Below are positions 36,977-46,740 of a stretch of 64,000 nucleotides of DNA, in pieces. The DNA is from Cenarchaeum symbiosum A (GTDB taxonomy: Archaea > Thermoproteota > Nitrososphaeria > Nitrososphaerales > Nitrosopumilaceae). Position 1 is the stretch's first letter; each line of letters opens with the position of its first letter. The notes under the pieces are model-generated. The model had not been told where the DNA came from and ran no database searches. It saw only the letters and a program-made list of their open reading frames with translations. The translations under genes were made by a program, and so were the position numbers. The DNA is taken from assembly GCA_000200715.1 (NCBI GenBank), contig DP000238.1, positions 1,476,009 through 1,540,008 on the forward strand, given 5' to 3'.

Positions 36977-37727
36977 TCCACTGCCTCCGCAGCCCCGCGG
37001 TCATCTCCCGTATGCATGCTGCCAGGTTGGCCCCGTTGTCAAAGTTGCGCACAATCCTAGATAGCGCGGGCGCCCCCCTGGCGGAATACTCCCTGCACAG
37101 CCGGGCCAGCTCATCCATCCCCCTCGTTATATTGTCCACTATTGTAATATCGGCCGTGCGCGCGGTCCTGGAAAGAGGGTTGAGATCAAACGTTATCACC
37201 TGCTTGCCTGCCGCCTTGAGTGCACTAGTCCTGTCGCCATCCTCCAGCGGCACCACGACAACATCCGCCGCAAGTATCCCTTCTTTGTCTGCGGCACCGC
37301 GCGAGCGGCTCGTCCCTGCCAGGCGCCCCCGCGATTCAGGGTTGGCGCCAAGCACCCCCCGCGCCCCGCGCCTCTCCAGCTCGGCAGCTATCCTGGCCCT
37401 GCGGCCCCCGTCCCCGTAAAACGTGTTCACCTCCATCCTGGCTCTGGCGGCGCGCGCCAGCCGGACCGCCTCTGCCGCGCACAGTGCGGCAACGTTTCCG
37501 TTTACAGATATTATCGGCCGCTCCGCCAGCAGCAGAACAGCTGCAGCAGCCCGCAGTGCCTTTCTGGCGTGGCGCCCCGTCGCCTCCCCCAAAAGATAGT
37601 CAAACGCCTCGCCCCTGCCGTGCGCCATGAGCCCCTCCCTTGCGACAAGGCCTCGCTCGAGCCCCCGTACGAGCTTCTCCCTAACTAGCAGCGACTCGCG
37701 CCGCGGATGCGACCTTGGCACGGCCAT
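36969..37727 (-). CDS. archaeal phosphopantothenate synthetase (4-phosphopantoate-beta-alanine ligase)
   Basis: Joins 4-phosphopantoate to beta-alanine with ATP, replacing the bacterial PanC step order. The family marker is PRSHPRRESLLVREKLVRG at the N-terminus, ISVNGNVAAL near residue 75, EVNTFYGDGGRRARI, VLGANPESRG and DLNPLSRTARTADITIVDN. 252 residues. It lies six bases after the pantoate kinase stop. With pantoate kinase this defines the archaeal route to phosphopantothenate. Confidence 0.92.
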   Translation of the reverse strand: MAVPRSHPRRESLLVREKLVRGLERGLVAREGLMAHGRGEAFDYLLGEATGRHARKALRAAAAVLLLAERPIISVNGNVAALCAAEAVRLARAARARMEVNTFYGDGGRRARIAAELERRGARGVLGANPESRGRLAGTSRSRGAADKEGILAADVVVVPLEDGDRTSALKAAGKQVITFDLNPLSRTARTADITIVDNITRGMDELARLCREYSARGAPALSRIVRNFDNGANLAACIREMTAGLRRQWIA

Positions 37728-37733
37728 GCAGTC

Positions 37734-38606
37734 CTACCTCGCGCCGCGTCCGTCTATCCGGGAGGTAATCACGGCGGCCTGCGGCAAATCCGGCAGCGCC
37801 TCCCGGACTAGGTGATCCTTGCCGCGCGGCACCAGCGCAAAGACGGTCTCGCCGAACAGCGCCACGCCGCACCCGTATCCCGCCCCGACCAAGGCGCCTA
37901 TCACGTCATCCATCCGCCGAGTCACCACCCCCGCGTGCCTTGCAAACTCAAGCGACATGTCCTGAAACTCTTCAGGGTCGCCGCTGCCAGCTAACTTCTC
38001 GGCCATCCTCCCCCCGAGCCCGTTTACCGTATCCATCTTTTCATCAATGAACCTGCGCGTCGACACAGGTGCAAGGCAGACTATCACGGCAGTCGCATCC
38101 GTCTCCATCTTCTCGACGGCGCCCACCCCGGGAGCGCCGGGCGCCGTCCTGAGCTCAAAGCCCCCGTGGTATGCGGCAAGCACGTCCCCAAGTCCGGTCC
38201 TGCAGCGCACTTCTGCCTCGTGGGCTATCCGGCCGGCCCCCTCTGGGCCCAGCCCTGTGTCTAGCGCCCGGTCCAGGGCCATAGACAGAGAGAGCGCCAC
38301 GGCCCCGCTTGCACCAAGCCCGTACCCCACCGGGATGCCTATATCGTGGATAACCTCCAGCGGCGGCAGGCCGCCTGTCAGCTCGTCAAACCTCTCCAGT
38401 ATATGCTCAGATACGCGCGTATCATCCGCAGGATGTCCCCTCGTGGTTATGGCACGCCCGCCCTGGGCCTCTTGGACCGTGCTCTTGACACCGTCCTCTA
38501 TCGAGAAACCGGCCCCTATCGTTCCCTGTGCCGCCAAACCGGGCCCGCCCTTCTCCACCTTGAAGAAACCCGTTACATGTGCGGGACAGAAAGCCTCCCC
38601 CTTCAT
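37734..38606 (-). CDS. pantoate kinase (GHMP family)
   Basis: Phosphorylates pantoate to 4-phosphopantoate in the archaeal CoA route. GHMP fold signatures: FCPAHVTGFFKVE at the start (the archaeal pantoate kinase form), GYGLGASGAVALSLSMALD (Gly-rich ATP loop near residue 98) and GAGYGCGVALFGETVFAL near the end. 290 residues. First gene of the operon; the ATG at 38606 lies about 28 bp from the TATA element at 38631-38638. Confidence 0.92.
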   Translation of the reverse strand: MKGEAFCPAHVTGFFKVEKGGPGLAAQGTIGAGFSIEDGVKSTVQEAQGGRAITTRGHPADDTRVSEHILERFDELTGGLPPLEVIHDIGIPVGYGLGASGAVALSLSMALDRALDTGLGPEGAGRIAHEAEVRCRTGLGDVLAAYHGGFELRTAPGAPGVGAVEKMETDATAVIVCLAPVSTRRFIDEKMDTVNGLGGRMAEKLAGSGDPEEFQDMSLEFARHAGVVTRRMDDVIGALVGAGYGCGVALFGETVFALVPRGKDHLVREALPDLPQAAVITSRIDGRGAR

Positions 38607-38630
38607 CTGTCTAGTTTAAACCGGACAGAA

Positions 38631-38638
38631 AATATAAG
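38631..38638 (-). promoter_or_regulatory. TATA box of the CoA operon
   Basis: CTTATATT on the minus strand, about 28 bp before the ATG at 38606; a second AT-rich element, GTTTAAAC-like, is at 38614-38620. The divergent promoter of the PhoU-like gene begins only a few bases away. Confidence 0.5.
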
Positions 38639-38644
38639 AATATG

Positions 38645-38670
38645 GCTTAAACAGTATAAACCGGTATAAA
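38645..38670 (+). promoter_or_regulatory. promoter region of the PhoU-like gene with GTATAAA repeats
   Basis: GCTTAAAC at 38645-38652 sits about 23-26 bp before the TTG start, followed by two copies of GTATAAA (near 38654 and 38665) right before the start. The close copies could serve as alternative TATA boxes or a regulator site. Confidence 0.4.
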
Positions 38671-39648
38671 TTGGCTAAATTCATCAGAAAACTGCAGAGG
38701 ATAGGGAGCAGCACGCTGGTATCGCTCCCAAAGGAATGGGTGGAGGCCAACGGGCTATCCAAGAATGTCGAGGTAGAGGTGGAGACGGTCCGGGACGCAG
38801 TAGTCATAACTGCCGGCAGAAAGGGCCGGCCGTCAAGGGAGATCACCATACCATACCCGCTGCCTCCGGGCGAGAACATCGCGGCCGATCTTACCGGGGC
38901 GTACCTGCTGGGATACGACGGCATCACGGTCAGGGGGGCGCACTCGATACACGCCGACGACAGGGAGAGGATAAGAAACTCGACGAGGCGCCTTGCCGGG
39001 ATGGAGATAGTCGAGGAGAACGCCGCTACTGTAGAGATGCGCTTTCAGCTCGACCCCGGCACGCTGGACCCCCGGAGGATACTCCGCAGGATGAGCAGCA
39101 TGGTGCTCGGCATGTACAATGATACGATCTCCGGGCTTGCCGGCGGGGACCGGTCTGATCTTGGCGCCATGCCGAGCAGGGACGACGAGGTGGACCGCCA
39201 GTACTTTTTGCTGGTCCGGCTGATAAGAAGCACGATGGTCGACAGGCGGCCCGCGGGCGGGTTCGACCTAGAAGACACGGACATACTGGATTACAGGATG
39301 GCGGCAAACCTGCTCGAGGGGGCGGGCGACGCGGTAGTCGAGATTGCCGCCGCTGTGGCCACCACCTCCCTCCCGCAGGAATACCTCGGGAGGATATACG
39401 ATGCTGTAAAAAGACTCGAGCTCATCGAGCCAAAGGTGATAGACGCGTTTGTCAACAACGACCGCGGGCTGGCGATAGAGGCGATAACCATGCACCGTTC
39501 CTTCGAGGAGGCAATCCAGTCGATAAAATCGCCCGTCGGCAGGCGGCAGATCCCCATAGACTACCTGGATCTTGTCTACATGTTCGAGCGCGCCGAGCGC
39601 TGCTGGGCCGACATAGCGGATCTTGTAAAGCCCGTCTATCCCGGCTGA
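38671..39648 (+). CDS. AbrB-domain PhoU-like regulator
   Basis: A 325-residue archaeal phosphate-uptake-regulator-like protein. The N-terminus is a SpoVT/AbrB DNA-binding fold (FIRKLQRIGSSTLVSLPKEW, then NVEVEVETVRDAVVI), and the remainder consists of two PhoU-type helical bundles (about residues 100-200 and 215-320, e.g. YDAVKRLELIEPKVIDAFVN). Such proteins are thought to act in phosphate-responsive control, though no phosphate genes are near. Start is a TTG, leaderless by TATA spacing. It converges with the Lrp-type regulator, overlapping by 13 bp. Confidence 0.85.
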   Translation: MAKFIRKLQRIGSSTLVSLPKEWVEANGLSKNVEVEVETVRDAVVITAGRKGRPSREITIPYPLPPGENIAADLTGAYLLGYDGITVRGAHSIHADDRERIRNSTRRLAGMEIVEENAATVEMRFQLDPGTLDPRRILRRMSSMVLGMYNDTISGLAGGDRSDLGAMPSRDDEVDRQYFLLVRLIRSTMVDRRPAGGFDLEDTDILDYRMAANLLEGAGDAVVEIAAAVATTSLPQEYLGRIYDAVKRLELIEPKVIDAFVNNDRGLAIEAITMHRSFEEAIQSIKSPVGRRQIPIDYLDLVYMFERAERCWADIADLVKPVYPG

Positions 39649-40580
39649 GCGGGCACGCGGGCGATCCTGTTCGACAAACGCAGCGTCGGCGACCTGCCGG
39701 CATCCTCTATTACCGAGCGGATCCACCCCGGGGGGAACAGTATGCTTTTTGGTATGAATAGATCAGCCGAGCCCACGCCGGGCACGTCCCTTGCCCGCTG
39801 CGTCAGGTCGTCGAGCTGGAACACATCCCCCCCGTACATGAAGAGCACAACATGGTTCTTTGCGATAAACGGGGCCTGCAAAAAGTGATCAGAGAATACA
39901 GCCTCAAGGCCCGGGAGCGCGGCGCGCGCGTCTTGCGCCCATGCCATTACAGCAAACGGTATGAAGGCGCCCATCTTAGTCGGATCGTACACCAGCGTAA
40001 AGTATACAGAGTCGCTGCGGTGCAACTTCTCTATCGAGCGCGCGACAGTCTTTGTCGAGAGCCCTGCGGCCCTTGCAACATCCTCTATCTTGCGCCGCGG
40101 ATCTTCCACCAGCTCGCCCATGATAGCAAGGTCGGTCCTCGTCAGGCCCGGGTCTATCTCCGGGCCGCCCGCCTCAAAGATGCTCAGCACCCGAACATCC
40201 CTCATCAAATTTTTAGCAAGCTCTATTCTCTCCTGCACATCATCTTCTGCAACAATCCCGCATACGGTGACTCCCCCCACACACGGCGCCACCAAATACG
40301 GCTCGCCTACAAACCTCGCCTGCCGAAGTATCTCGTCGGGGTCGCGGCCGGTGACTACAATATAGAACAGGCCGCGGCCGAGCATCGGGGGCTCCACCCT
40401 TAGCGCAAAGCGCTCTATGACACCTGCTTCTTGCATCTTTTTTACCCTCGACCTTACCGCCCCGCCGGATATCCCAAGCTCGCGGCCCACCTGCCTGTCG
40501 GATTCCCTGCAGTTGTTGAGGAGCCTGCCGAGTACCTGCATATCTAGTTCATCCAATATTTCACCAACCGTCCTGTACAT
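39636..40580 (-). CDS. Lrp/AsnC-type regulator with two helix-turn-helix domains
   Basis: A 314-residue transcription regulator. The first winged helix (DELDMQVLGRLLNNCRESDR, ELGISGGAVRSRVKKMQEAG) is the Lrp type. A second helix-turn-helix follows near residue 165 (IMGELVEDPRRKIEDVARAA, GLSTKTVARSIEKLHRSD). The rest resembles ligand-binding regions. A frame opens at 40595, but the TATA element at 40598-40607 is about 25 bp from the ATG at 40580, so that start is used. Two-HTH regulators of this kind are common in thaumarchaea. Targets are unknown; the ABC exporter operon is divergent and could be one. Confidence 0.82.
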   Translation of the reverse strand: MYRTVGEILDELDMQVLGRLLNNCRESDRQVGRELGISGGAVRSRVKKMQEAGVIERFALRVEPPMLGRGLFYIVVTGRDPDEILRQARFVGEPYLVAPCVGGVTVCGIVAEDDVQERIELAKNLMRDVRVLSIFEAGGPEIDPGLTRTDLAIMGELVEDPRRKIEDVARAAGLSTKTVARSIEKLHRSDSVYFTLVYDPTKMGAFIPFAVMAWAQDARAALPGLEAVFSDHFLQAPFIAKNHVVLFMYGGDVFQLDDLTQRARDVPGVGSADLFIPKSILFPPGWIRSVIEDAGRSPTLRLSNRIARVPAQPG

Positions 40581-40597
40581 CAGAGGCCGGGACATCG

Positions 40598-40607
40598 TAT
40601 ATAAAAA
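40598..40607 (-). promoter_or_regulatory. TATA box for the Lrp-type regulator
   Basis: TTTTTATATAC-type element on the minus strand, about 23-25 bp before the ATG at 40580. It would lie too close to the ATG at 40595 for that to be the start. Confidence 0.6.
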
Positions 40608-40701
40608 TGTCCTATATGCAATGTAAATTCAAGACATGATGATACATCATACTTTTCATATTGTAAAATGTCCTGTTTATTGGCACTAGCGATCAAATGC
40701 A

Positions 40702-40709
40702 TTAAATAT
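40702..40709 (+). promoter_or_regulatory. TATA box of the ABC exporter operon
   Basis: TTAAATAT, 25 bp before the GTG at 40730. Confidence 0.55.
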
Positions 40710-40729
40710 CAGACGGATCCCCAGAATAT

Positions 40730-41909
40730 GTGGAATACCGGCTGAACCTGGCAAAGCGCATGCTGTTCAACAAGAGGGGCAGCCTCATGGGCGCGGTGCT
40801 CGCGGTGACCATCGGCATACTTGTCATACACGTCAACTTTGTGATCTTTCAGGGTCTGTTCGATGCGATAGTCAGGGACCTTGAGGATTACAGGTTCGGC
40901 AATATCGCCGTAACCGACGATGAAGGGTACATAGACAAGTCGGATCTTGCGCTGGTCAGCTGGTTTGAGAGGATACCGCAGGTAGAGGCGGCCACCTCGA
41001 GACTCTCGGCTGTTGCCGCAGTAAATGTCACAAAGAACGGCATGCGAATAGAAGAGACCCGCATTCCAGTGGTGGGAGTAGACCCGCTCAGGGACGTCAG
41101 GGCATCAACGGTCCACAAGACTGTAACGGAGGGGCAGTTTGTATTTTCGAGAAACTCTATCGTGGTGGGCTCCAGCGTGGCGCGCGACCTGGGAAATGTT
41201 ACCGTGGGTGACAACCTGGCAGTCAAGATTGTGGACAGGCTTGGGGACACCCAGATAAGGAGGTTCATAGTGACGGGCGTGGCCAACTCGCCAGGCGGCC
41301 AGGGGTTTGACTACAGCATTGTAATGCACATAGACACCCTCCGCGACATGATGGCGAGACCCGGGCAGACAGGGCAGATAATGGTGCGCCTCAACGACCC
41401 CGACATGGCAGTCGAGATAAAGAACCACTTTCTTGCATCGTTCCCCAACGACGACTTTGAGGCGGAGACCATAGAGGAGGCCGCCGAGTCGCAGCTGGCG
41501 GGCTTTAGGTCCGGGATTGCAATGATAAACATGATCGGGTACTTTGGGATGATGTCGTCGGCGTTTGCGATAGTGACAATACAGATGATGCTCGTCAACG
41601 GAAAGACCCGAGAGATAGGGGTGATGCGGGCGATAGGCGCAAGGCGGCGCGACATAATGATAATCTTCCTCTTCCAGGGGATGATAATAGGCGCCATAGG
41701 CGCCGGGGCGGGGACCGCGGCGGGGCTCACCTATACATTTTATGCAAAAGAGACCAAGATGTCGTTCAACAACAGCCTGCCGCTCGAGGTGAGCTACGAC
41801 TGGGCCAAGGTGGCACAGACCGCCATGACGTCCTTTGCACTGGCGATACTCGCGTCATTGTACCCGTCGTACAGGGCGACGAAGCTGCTGCCCGTGGAGG
41901 CGATGCGCG

Positions 41910-41917
<8 letters not shown>
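40730..41917 (+). CDS. MacB/LolC-type ABC transporter permease
   Basis: A 395-residue FtsX-superfamily permease with four membrane helices: one at the N-terminus (MGAVLAVTIGILVIHVNFVIF), a large outer domain (residues 50-260), and three near the C-terminus (MINMIGYFGMMSSAFAIVTIQ; IIFLFQGMIIGAIGAGAGTA; TAMTSFALAILASLYPSY), with the EIGVMRAIGARRRDI coupling motif and the closing YRATKLLPVEAMR. This class moves lipoproteins, peptides or drugs out, or drives envelope processes. GTG start; an ATG two bases earlier is out of frame. Confidence 0.88.
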
Positions 41918-42595
<678 letters not shown>

Positions 42596-42599
<4 letters not shown>

Positions 42600-43867
42600 A
42601 GCGGGCATTGGCGGTGCCGCTTGCGGCCCTGCTGGCGGCTGCCATGATACCTGCGGCCTCTGCGCAGCTCGGCACGGGCGACTCGCCCTTTGAGCGCAAG
42701 TTCGGCGACGTCAAGTTTCTTGACGCGTACTTTGGGACCTCAGACGAGAAGCTCGAGGTGACCCCCGGGGACCAGAACGTGCCGTTTACTGTTGTGCTCG
42801 CCAACGTGGGCACCCAGGACATAACGGGGATCAAGGGCCAGCTGTCTCTTCCGTTTGGCTTTTCGTCATCCGCGGGCCCCGGCATGGTGATAGAGGCCGA
42901 CAGCGATACAAACTCGCTGGCGGGCGAGAACTTTGTGCTCACGTTCTTTGTGAACGTCGAGGAGCAGGCGGACATAGGCAACTATCCCGCATCGGTCCGT
43001 GTCGAGTACTCGCGGCTGCGCGAGTCGGGGCTGCGCAACACGTTCTTTGACTTTGACTTCAAGGTGACCGGCGACAGCGTGATAAACCTCCGTGCGCTCG
43101 ACCCGTTTCTGACGTCCCTCCGGCACAACCACGTGGTCATAGAGATCTCCAACGACGGGACGGCGCCGGCATCCGGCATCGACATGGAGCTGCAGAACAC
43201 CGAGGTGAGCGCGACGATGTCCCAGTCGATGACCAATACTGAAAACGTGGTCATAATGGAGAGCAACTGGGATCTCGGGCACCTGGGCCCCGGGGAGTCC
43301 AAGGTCGTCGAGTTCGACCTGTATGTGCCCGGCTCGCTGCGGGGCGAGACGCTGCGCACTCCCATGGATATAACCTACTTTAACTCGCACGGCGACAGGC
43401 AGTCGGTCTCGAGGATAGCCGACTTTTACGTCAGGGGTTTAGTCGAGGCGTCAGTGTACAATGTGGGGGTTATCGAGCTCTCAGGGAAGCAGACGATAAT
43501 AGGCGAGATAATAAACGAGGGCAACCAGGATGCGCTGTTCGCATTCGTTACGGTAGAGCCGCTCAACGGCTCGTCCATAAGGCCCACCACCCAGTTCATA
43601 GACGAGATAGAAGTGGACTCGCCCGTGCCTTTCAACGTGCCCGTCGAGTTTGACGGCGCGCCCACGTACGGCGAGAACGACGTCAAGATCAGCGTCAGGT
43701 ACAAGGACGACGTCAGGGAGGAGACGATAATCGTGTACGATACGACCGTGATGATCGAGTCCTTCGAGGCAGAGGAGGAGGGCTTTGACATGCTGCAGCT
43801 GATGGTGCTGCCCCTTGCAGCCGGCGTGGGCATCTTTGTGTTCCGCAGGTACAAAAAGCGCAAATAG
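42596..43867 (+). CDS. exported NEW3/COG1361-like protein with C-terminal anchor
   Basis: A 423-residue envelope protein: signal peptide LAVPLAALLAAAMIPAASAQ, then repeated beta-sandwich segments typical of COG1361/S-layer-related proteins (FTVVLANVGTQDITGIKGQL near residue 65; VVIEISNDGTAPASGIDMEL near 180; IGEIINEGNQDALFAFVTVE near 302), and a C-terminal helix LMVLPLAAGVGIFVF followed by RRYKKRK. The topology is outer face with a short basic cytoplasmic tail. It is coupled to the ATPase by ATGA overlap, so it is probably the periplasm-side partner or the cargo receptor of the transporter. Confidence 0.82.
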
Positions 43868-43886
43868 CAGGCACGGCCCCGCGGAA

Positions 43887-43895
43887 AATTATTTA
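43887..43895 (+). promoter_or_regulatory. TATA box for the 43919 gene
   Basis: AATTATTTA centred 28 bp before the ATG at 43919 and overlapping the alternative ATG at 43895, which argues for the downstream start. Confidence 0.55.
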
Positions 43896-43918
43896 TGCCC
43901 GACGGCAGGCCATGGATC

Positions 43919-44428
43919 ATGCCGTATGGGGATGCAGGGTTGGATGGCGAGGGCGCCGGTGTTGGCCAGCACACTGCCGACTATGGTACAATCTCCGATG
44001 AGGAGCTGACGTACCAGCTGCAAAAAGAGCTGGGGGACCAGTCTTCTGGCACGGCCAAGATAACCATCCCCAAGGGGATTAGACAGCACATGCCGCCGTG
44101 GTTCGAGGAGACACGCCTCGGATACCCCATGGGGTCCACAAGGCAGTACCGGTTCGGCAGGCTGCACGTGCATGAATATGAGGACAGGTACGTGGCCCAC
44201 ATGGACAATGCGAACCCGCGCTATGACCCGCTGGGCCACCTGGTAAAGGACGCGCCCGAGGTGCTCATAGGCCTGGGAGGCGCCGCGTTCGGCGGCAAGA
44301 TAGTGGCGGACATATTACGGAGTGACATGCCCCGCGGATACAAGATAGCGGCGGTCATAGCATCGTCGATCGCCGGGATAGCCGCCACCTACATGCTCTC
44401 AAAAAAGTTCAAGGAGCCCTCGGGGTGA
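43919..44428 (+). CDS. conserved-looking membrane protein of unknown function
   Basis: A 169-residue protein I do not recognise. An acidic N-terminal region (LDGEGAGVGQHTADYG, SDEELTYQLQKELGD) leads to a compact domain (KITIPKGIRQHMPPWFEETR, YRFGRLHVHEYEDRYV) and two C-terminal hydrophobic helices (EVLIGLGGAAFGGKIVADIL; YKIAAVIASSIAGIAATYML) with a basic end. It lies 16 bp upstream of the UbiB-like kinase gene in the same direction, suggesting co-transcription and possibly a shared membrane role. Confidence 0.65.
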   Translation: MPYGDAGLDGEGAGVGQHTADYGTISDEELTYQLQKELGDQSSGTAKITIPKGIRQHMPPWFEETRLGYPMGSTRQYRFGRLHVHEYEDRYVAHMDNANPRYDPLGHLVKDAPEVLIGLGGAAFGGKIVADILRSDMPRGYKIAAVIASSIAGIAATYMLSKKFKEPSG

Positions 44429-44444
44429 GGGCACTCTGTCCACG

Positions 44445-45989
44445 ATGAGGACCGTCCGGGTCCTGTACAAGCTGCTTCCGTCAGTGCTCGCGCTGAGAAA
44501 GGACAGGAGGCAGTGGGTAAAGCAGGAGGGGAGGAACGTCCAGGTCGAGAGGTACCGCAAGAACGCCCGGAGGGCGCTTGAGGCGTTCATCTCGCTGGGC
44601 CCAGTCTACATCAAGCTAGGACAGTGGCTCTCGTCTAGGGCCGACATACTTCCCCAGCCGTACATGGAGGAGCTCTCGAAACTGCAGGACAGCGTCCCGC
44701 CAGCACCCTTTGAAGAGGTGAGGCCCGTCATAGAGGGGGATCTTGGGCCCCTGGACCGGGCGTTTGACGGAATGGAAAAAGAGGCCTTCTCGGGCGCATC
44801 CCTCGGCCAGGTGTACAAGGCCACGCTCGGGGGGCAGAGCGTGGTGGTAAAGGTCAAGAGGCCCGGCATCGAGAGGGTGGTAGAGGAGGACCTGAGGGTG
44901 CTCAAAAAGATCCTGCCGCTGGCCATGAGGTTTGTGGACCCGAACCTGCAGCTCTCCGCCAGGGCCATGCTGGCTCAGTTCACCGAGACCATACGGGAGG
45001 AGATGGATTATACCCGCGAATCGGCCAACCTCAAGAAGATAAAGGAGAACATGCAGAGGCATCCTGGCGTGGTGATACCGGATGTATACGATGACAGGAC
45101 TACCCGGAACGTGCTCACCATGCAGTACCTGCCGGGCACCAAGGTGACCGACATAGAGGCGCTTGACCGCATGGGGATAGACCGGCGGCAGCTCGTCATT
45201 GATGTACACAAGATCTTCTTTAGCATGCTGCTCCACGATGCGATATTCCACGCAGACCCCCACCCCGGGAACATATCCGTTACAAAGGACGGCAAGCTCA
45301 TCCTGTACGATTATGGCATGGTGGGCAGGCTGGACAACGAGACGAGGCTGCAGCTAGTCAGGCTGTACCTTGCGCTAGTAGAAAAGGACCCGTCAAGGAC
45401 GGTAGATGCGATGAGCGCCCTTGGCATGATAACGCCCGACTTTAACCGGACCGTGATAGAAAAGGCGATAGAGCTGACAGTGCGGGCAATGCACGGCAGG
45501 AAGCCCGAAGAGATGGAGATCCAGGGGCTCATGGAGATAGCCAACAAGACGATGTCGCGCTTTCCGTTCATGCTGCCAAAGCACCTGGCCCTGTACATGC
45601 GGATGGCCTCGATAATAGAGGGCATATACAAGACGCACAAGGTGGATTTCAAGTTCGTCAAGGTGCTCAAGGAGATACTTGCAGAGGAAGACCTCATCAA
45701 GGAGGCGTATGTGGAGGAGATAAAGCACTCGCTGGGGAAGTTTGCAAAGTCGGCAGAGGCGGCTATCCTGCTGGCGCCCGAGATCAGGAGGTTCATCGAC
45801 GACAGCCGCTCGATGAGCATGAGGCGCGGGGGCGGTACAGGCCACATACTGCCGGGCAGCATACTCTCTGCCGCCGTCTTTCTAGGCTCGGCGATAATGT
45901 ATACCTCGGATGCGGCGCTCGGCACGGCAGGCATGGCGGGGGCTCTGCTGATAATGGCCGCATTTGCAGTGCTCGGGCGGCGCCGGTAG
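44445..45989 (+). CDS. UbiB/ABC1-type atypical kinase
   Basis: A 514-residue member of the ABC1/ADCK/UbiB family, ATPases or kinases associated with membrane quinone and lipid metabolism. KxGQ motif in PVYIKLGQWLSSRADILP near residue 55, A-rich loop GASLGQVYKA near 120 in place of a P-loop, VVVKVKRPG with the catalytic Lys, ExD-like and HADPHPGNI near 268 with the catalytic Asp/Asn, and LILYDYGMVGRL as the metal-binding motif. Two C-terminal hydrophobic helices (ILSAAVFLGSAIMYTS; TAGMAGALLIMAAFAVL) anchor it in the membrane. In ammonia oxidisers menaquinone-type or plastoquinone-like carriers could be its target, but that is inference. Confidence 0.9.
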   Translation: MRTVRVLYKLLPSVLALRKDRRQWVKQEGRNVQVERYRKNARRALEAFISLGPVYIKLGQWLSSRADILPQPYMEELSKLQDSVPPAPFEEVRPVIEGDLGPLDRAFDGMEKEAFSGASLGQVYKATLGGQSVVVKVKRPGIERVVEEDLRVLKKILPLAMRFVDPNLQLSARAMLAQFTETIREEMDYTRESANLKKIKENMQRHPGVVIPDVYDDRTTRNVLTMQYLPGTKVTDIEALDRMGIDRRQLVIDVHKIFFSMLLHDAIFHADPHPGNISVTKDGKLILYDYGMVGRLDNETRLQLVRLYLALVEKDPSRTVDAMSALGMITPDFNRTVIEKAIELTVRAMHGRKPEEMEIQGLMEIANKTMSRFPFMLPKHLALYMRMASIIEGIYKTHKVDFKFVKVLKEILAEEDLIKEAYVEEIKHSLGKFAKSAEAAILLAPEIRRFIDDSRSMSMRRGGGTGHILPGSILSAAVFLGSAIMYTSDAALGTAGMAGALLIMAAFAVLGRRR

Positions 45990-46034
45990 GGGCCGCGGCC
46001 CCCCTGATTCTGCAAGGTAATCCTGTATGCAGGG

Positions 46035-46418
46035 CTATTCTATGGAGATGCTCTTGCCCCTGCCTGTCACGGGGAATATCAGTGTGAGGACGCCGTCTTC
46101 ATACTTTGCGGGGGCCACAGGTTCCTCGTCGCGCTTTACGTAGATAGGGAGGCGGATGCTCTTGTCTATCAGTTTGGGCCGCTGGGCGCAGACCGCCCTT
46201 CCGTGGCATGCGCGCCTCTCTGCGCTAATGTGCAGTATGTTCCTGCTTATCGACAGCCGGATCTCGTCTTTCTTGAAGCCGGGTATATCGATCAAGACCT
46301 TGAGTTCGGACGGGCCCATGTAGATGTCTACTGGCGGGAGCACAAACTCGTAGAACTCCCTTGACTTGCTGCCAAACTCCCTTGCCATCTCCCTGGCCAT
46401 CGACTTTATCAGACCCAT
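46035..46418 (-). CDS. hsp20: small heat shock protein (Hsp20/alpha-crystallin)
   Basis: A 127-residue holdase chaperone. The alpha-crystallin domain runs from PPVDIYMGPSELKVLIDIPGF (in two parts) through KKDEIRLSISRNILHISAER to KYEDGVLTLIFPV near the end. A short N-terminal helix (GLIKSMAREMAREFG) precedes it. The usual C-terminal IxI motif is present as SISIE. Leaderless start at 46418, 26-28 bp from a TATA element. Confidence 0.9.
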   Translation of the reverse strand: MGLIKSMAREMAREFGSKSREFYEFVLPPVDIYMGPSELKVLIDIPGFKKDEIRLSISRNILHISAERRACHGRAVCAQRPKLIDKSIRLPIYVKRDEEPVAPAKYEDGVLTLIFPVTGRGKSISIE

Positions 46419-46441
46419 CGGGATTGAAAGGGCCGGTTTAT

Positions 46442-46450
46442 GTTATAAAC
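46442..46450 (-). promoter_or_regulatory. TATA box of hsp20
   Basis: GTTTATAAC on the minus strand, about 28 bp before the ATG at 46418. It overlaps a small palindromic AT-rich stretch (GTTTATGTTATAAAC) that could bind a regulator. Confidence 0.55.
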
Positions 46451-46740
46451 GTTATACGCTGAGGCTCTGCACAACGGTGATGAGAAAATCTCCCAATCCA
46501 TGAAATTTTGTGTGATGGCACAAAGTTCTCACTCGTAGCTGAAAACCCAGCACCCTGCCCAAAATCTATACCAAACCCCCTTTCCAGGGAGTGGCTGCCG
46601 GCCTGCATGAACCCTCTGGGACGCTTCAAATGCCCTGCCAAAAATCCATGGAAACTGCCCCCTGGGAGAACAGGCACCTGGCACCCAAACACTTCATTAT
46701 TGGAGGCACAAAAATGCCCCTGCCAAAAATCCATGGCAAA
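46451..46740. other. gap flanking the IS, with 19-bp direct repeats
   Basis: No convincing gene; a 98-codon minus frame here has no domain. CCCTGCCAAAAATCCATGG occurs twice, at 46633-46651 and 46718-46736, 85 bp apart, the second copy ending four bases before the transposase stop codon. The stretch is A/C-rich unlike its neighbours and probably includes the left edge of the insertion sequence. Confidence 0.5.

Noticed and set aside
46438-46734. 98-codon minus frame beside the first IS
   Set aside because: No domain, spans the 19-bp repeats, and lies in the atypical flank; more likely non-coding.
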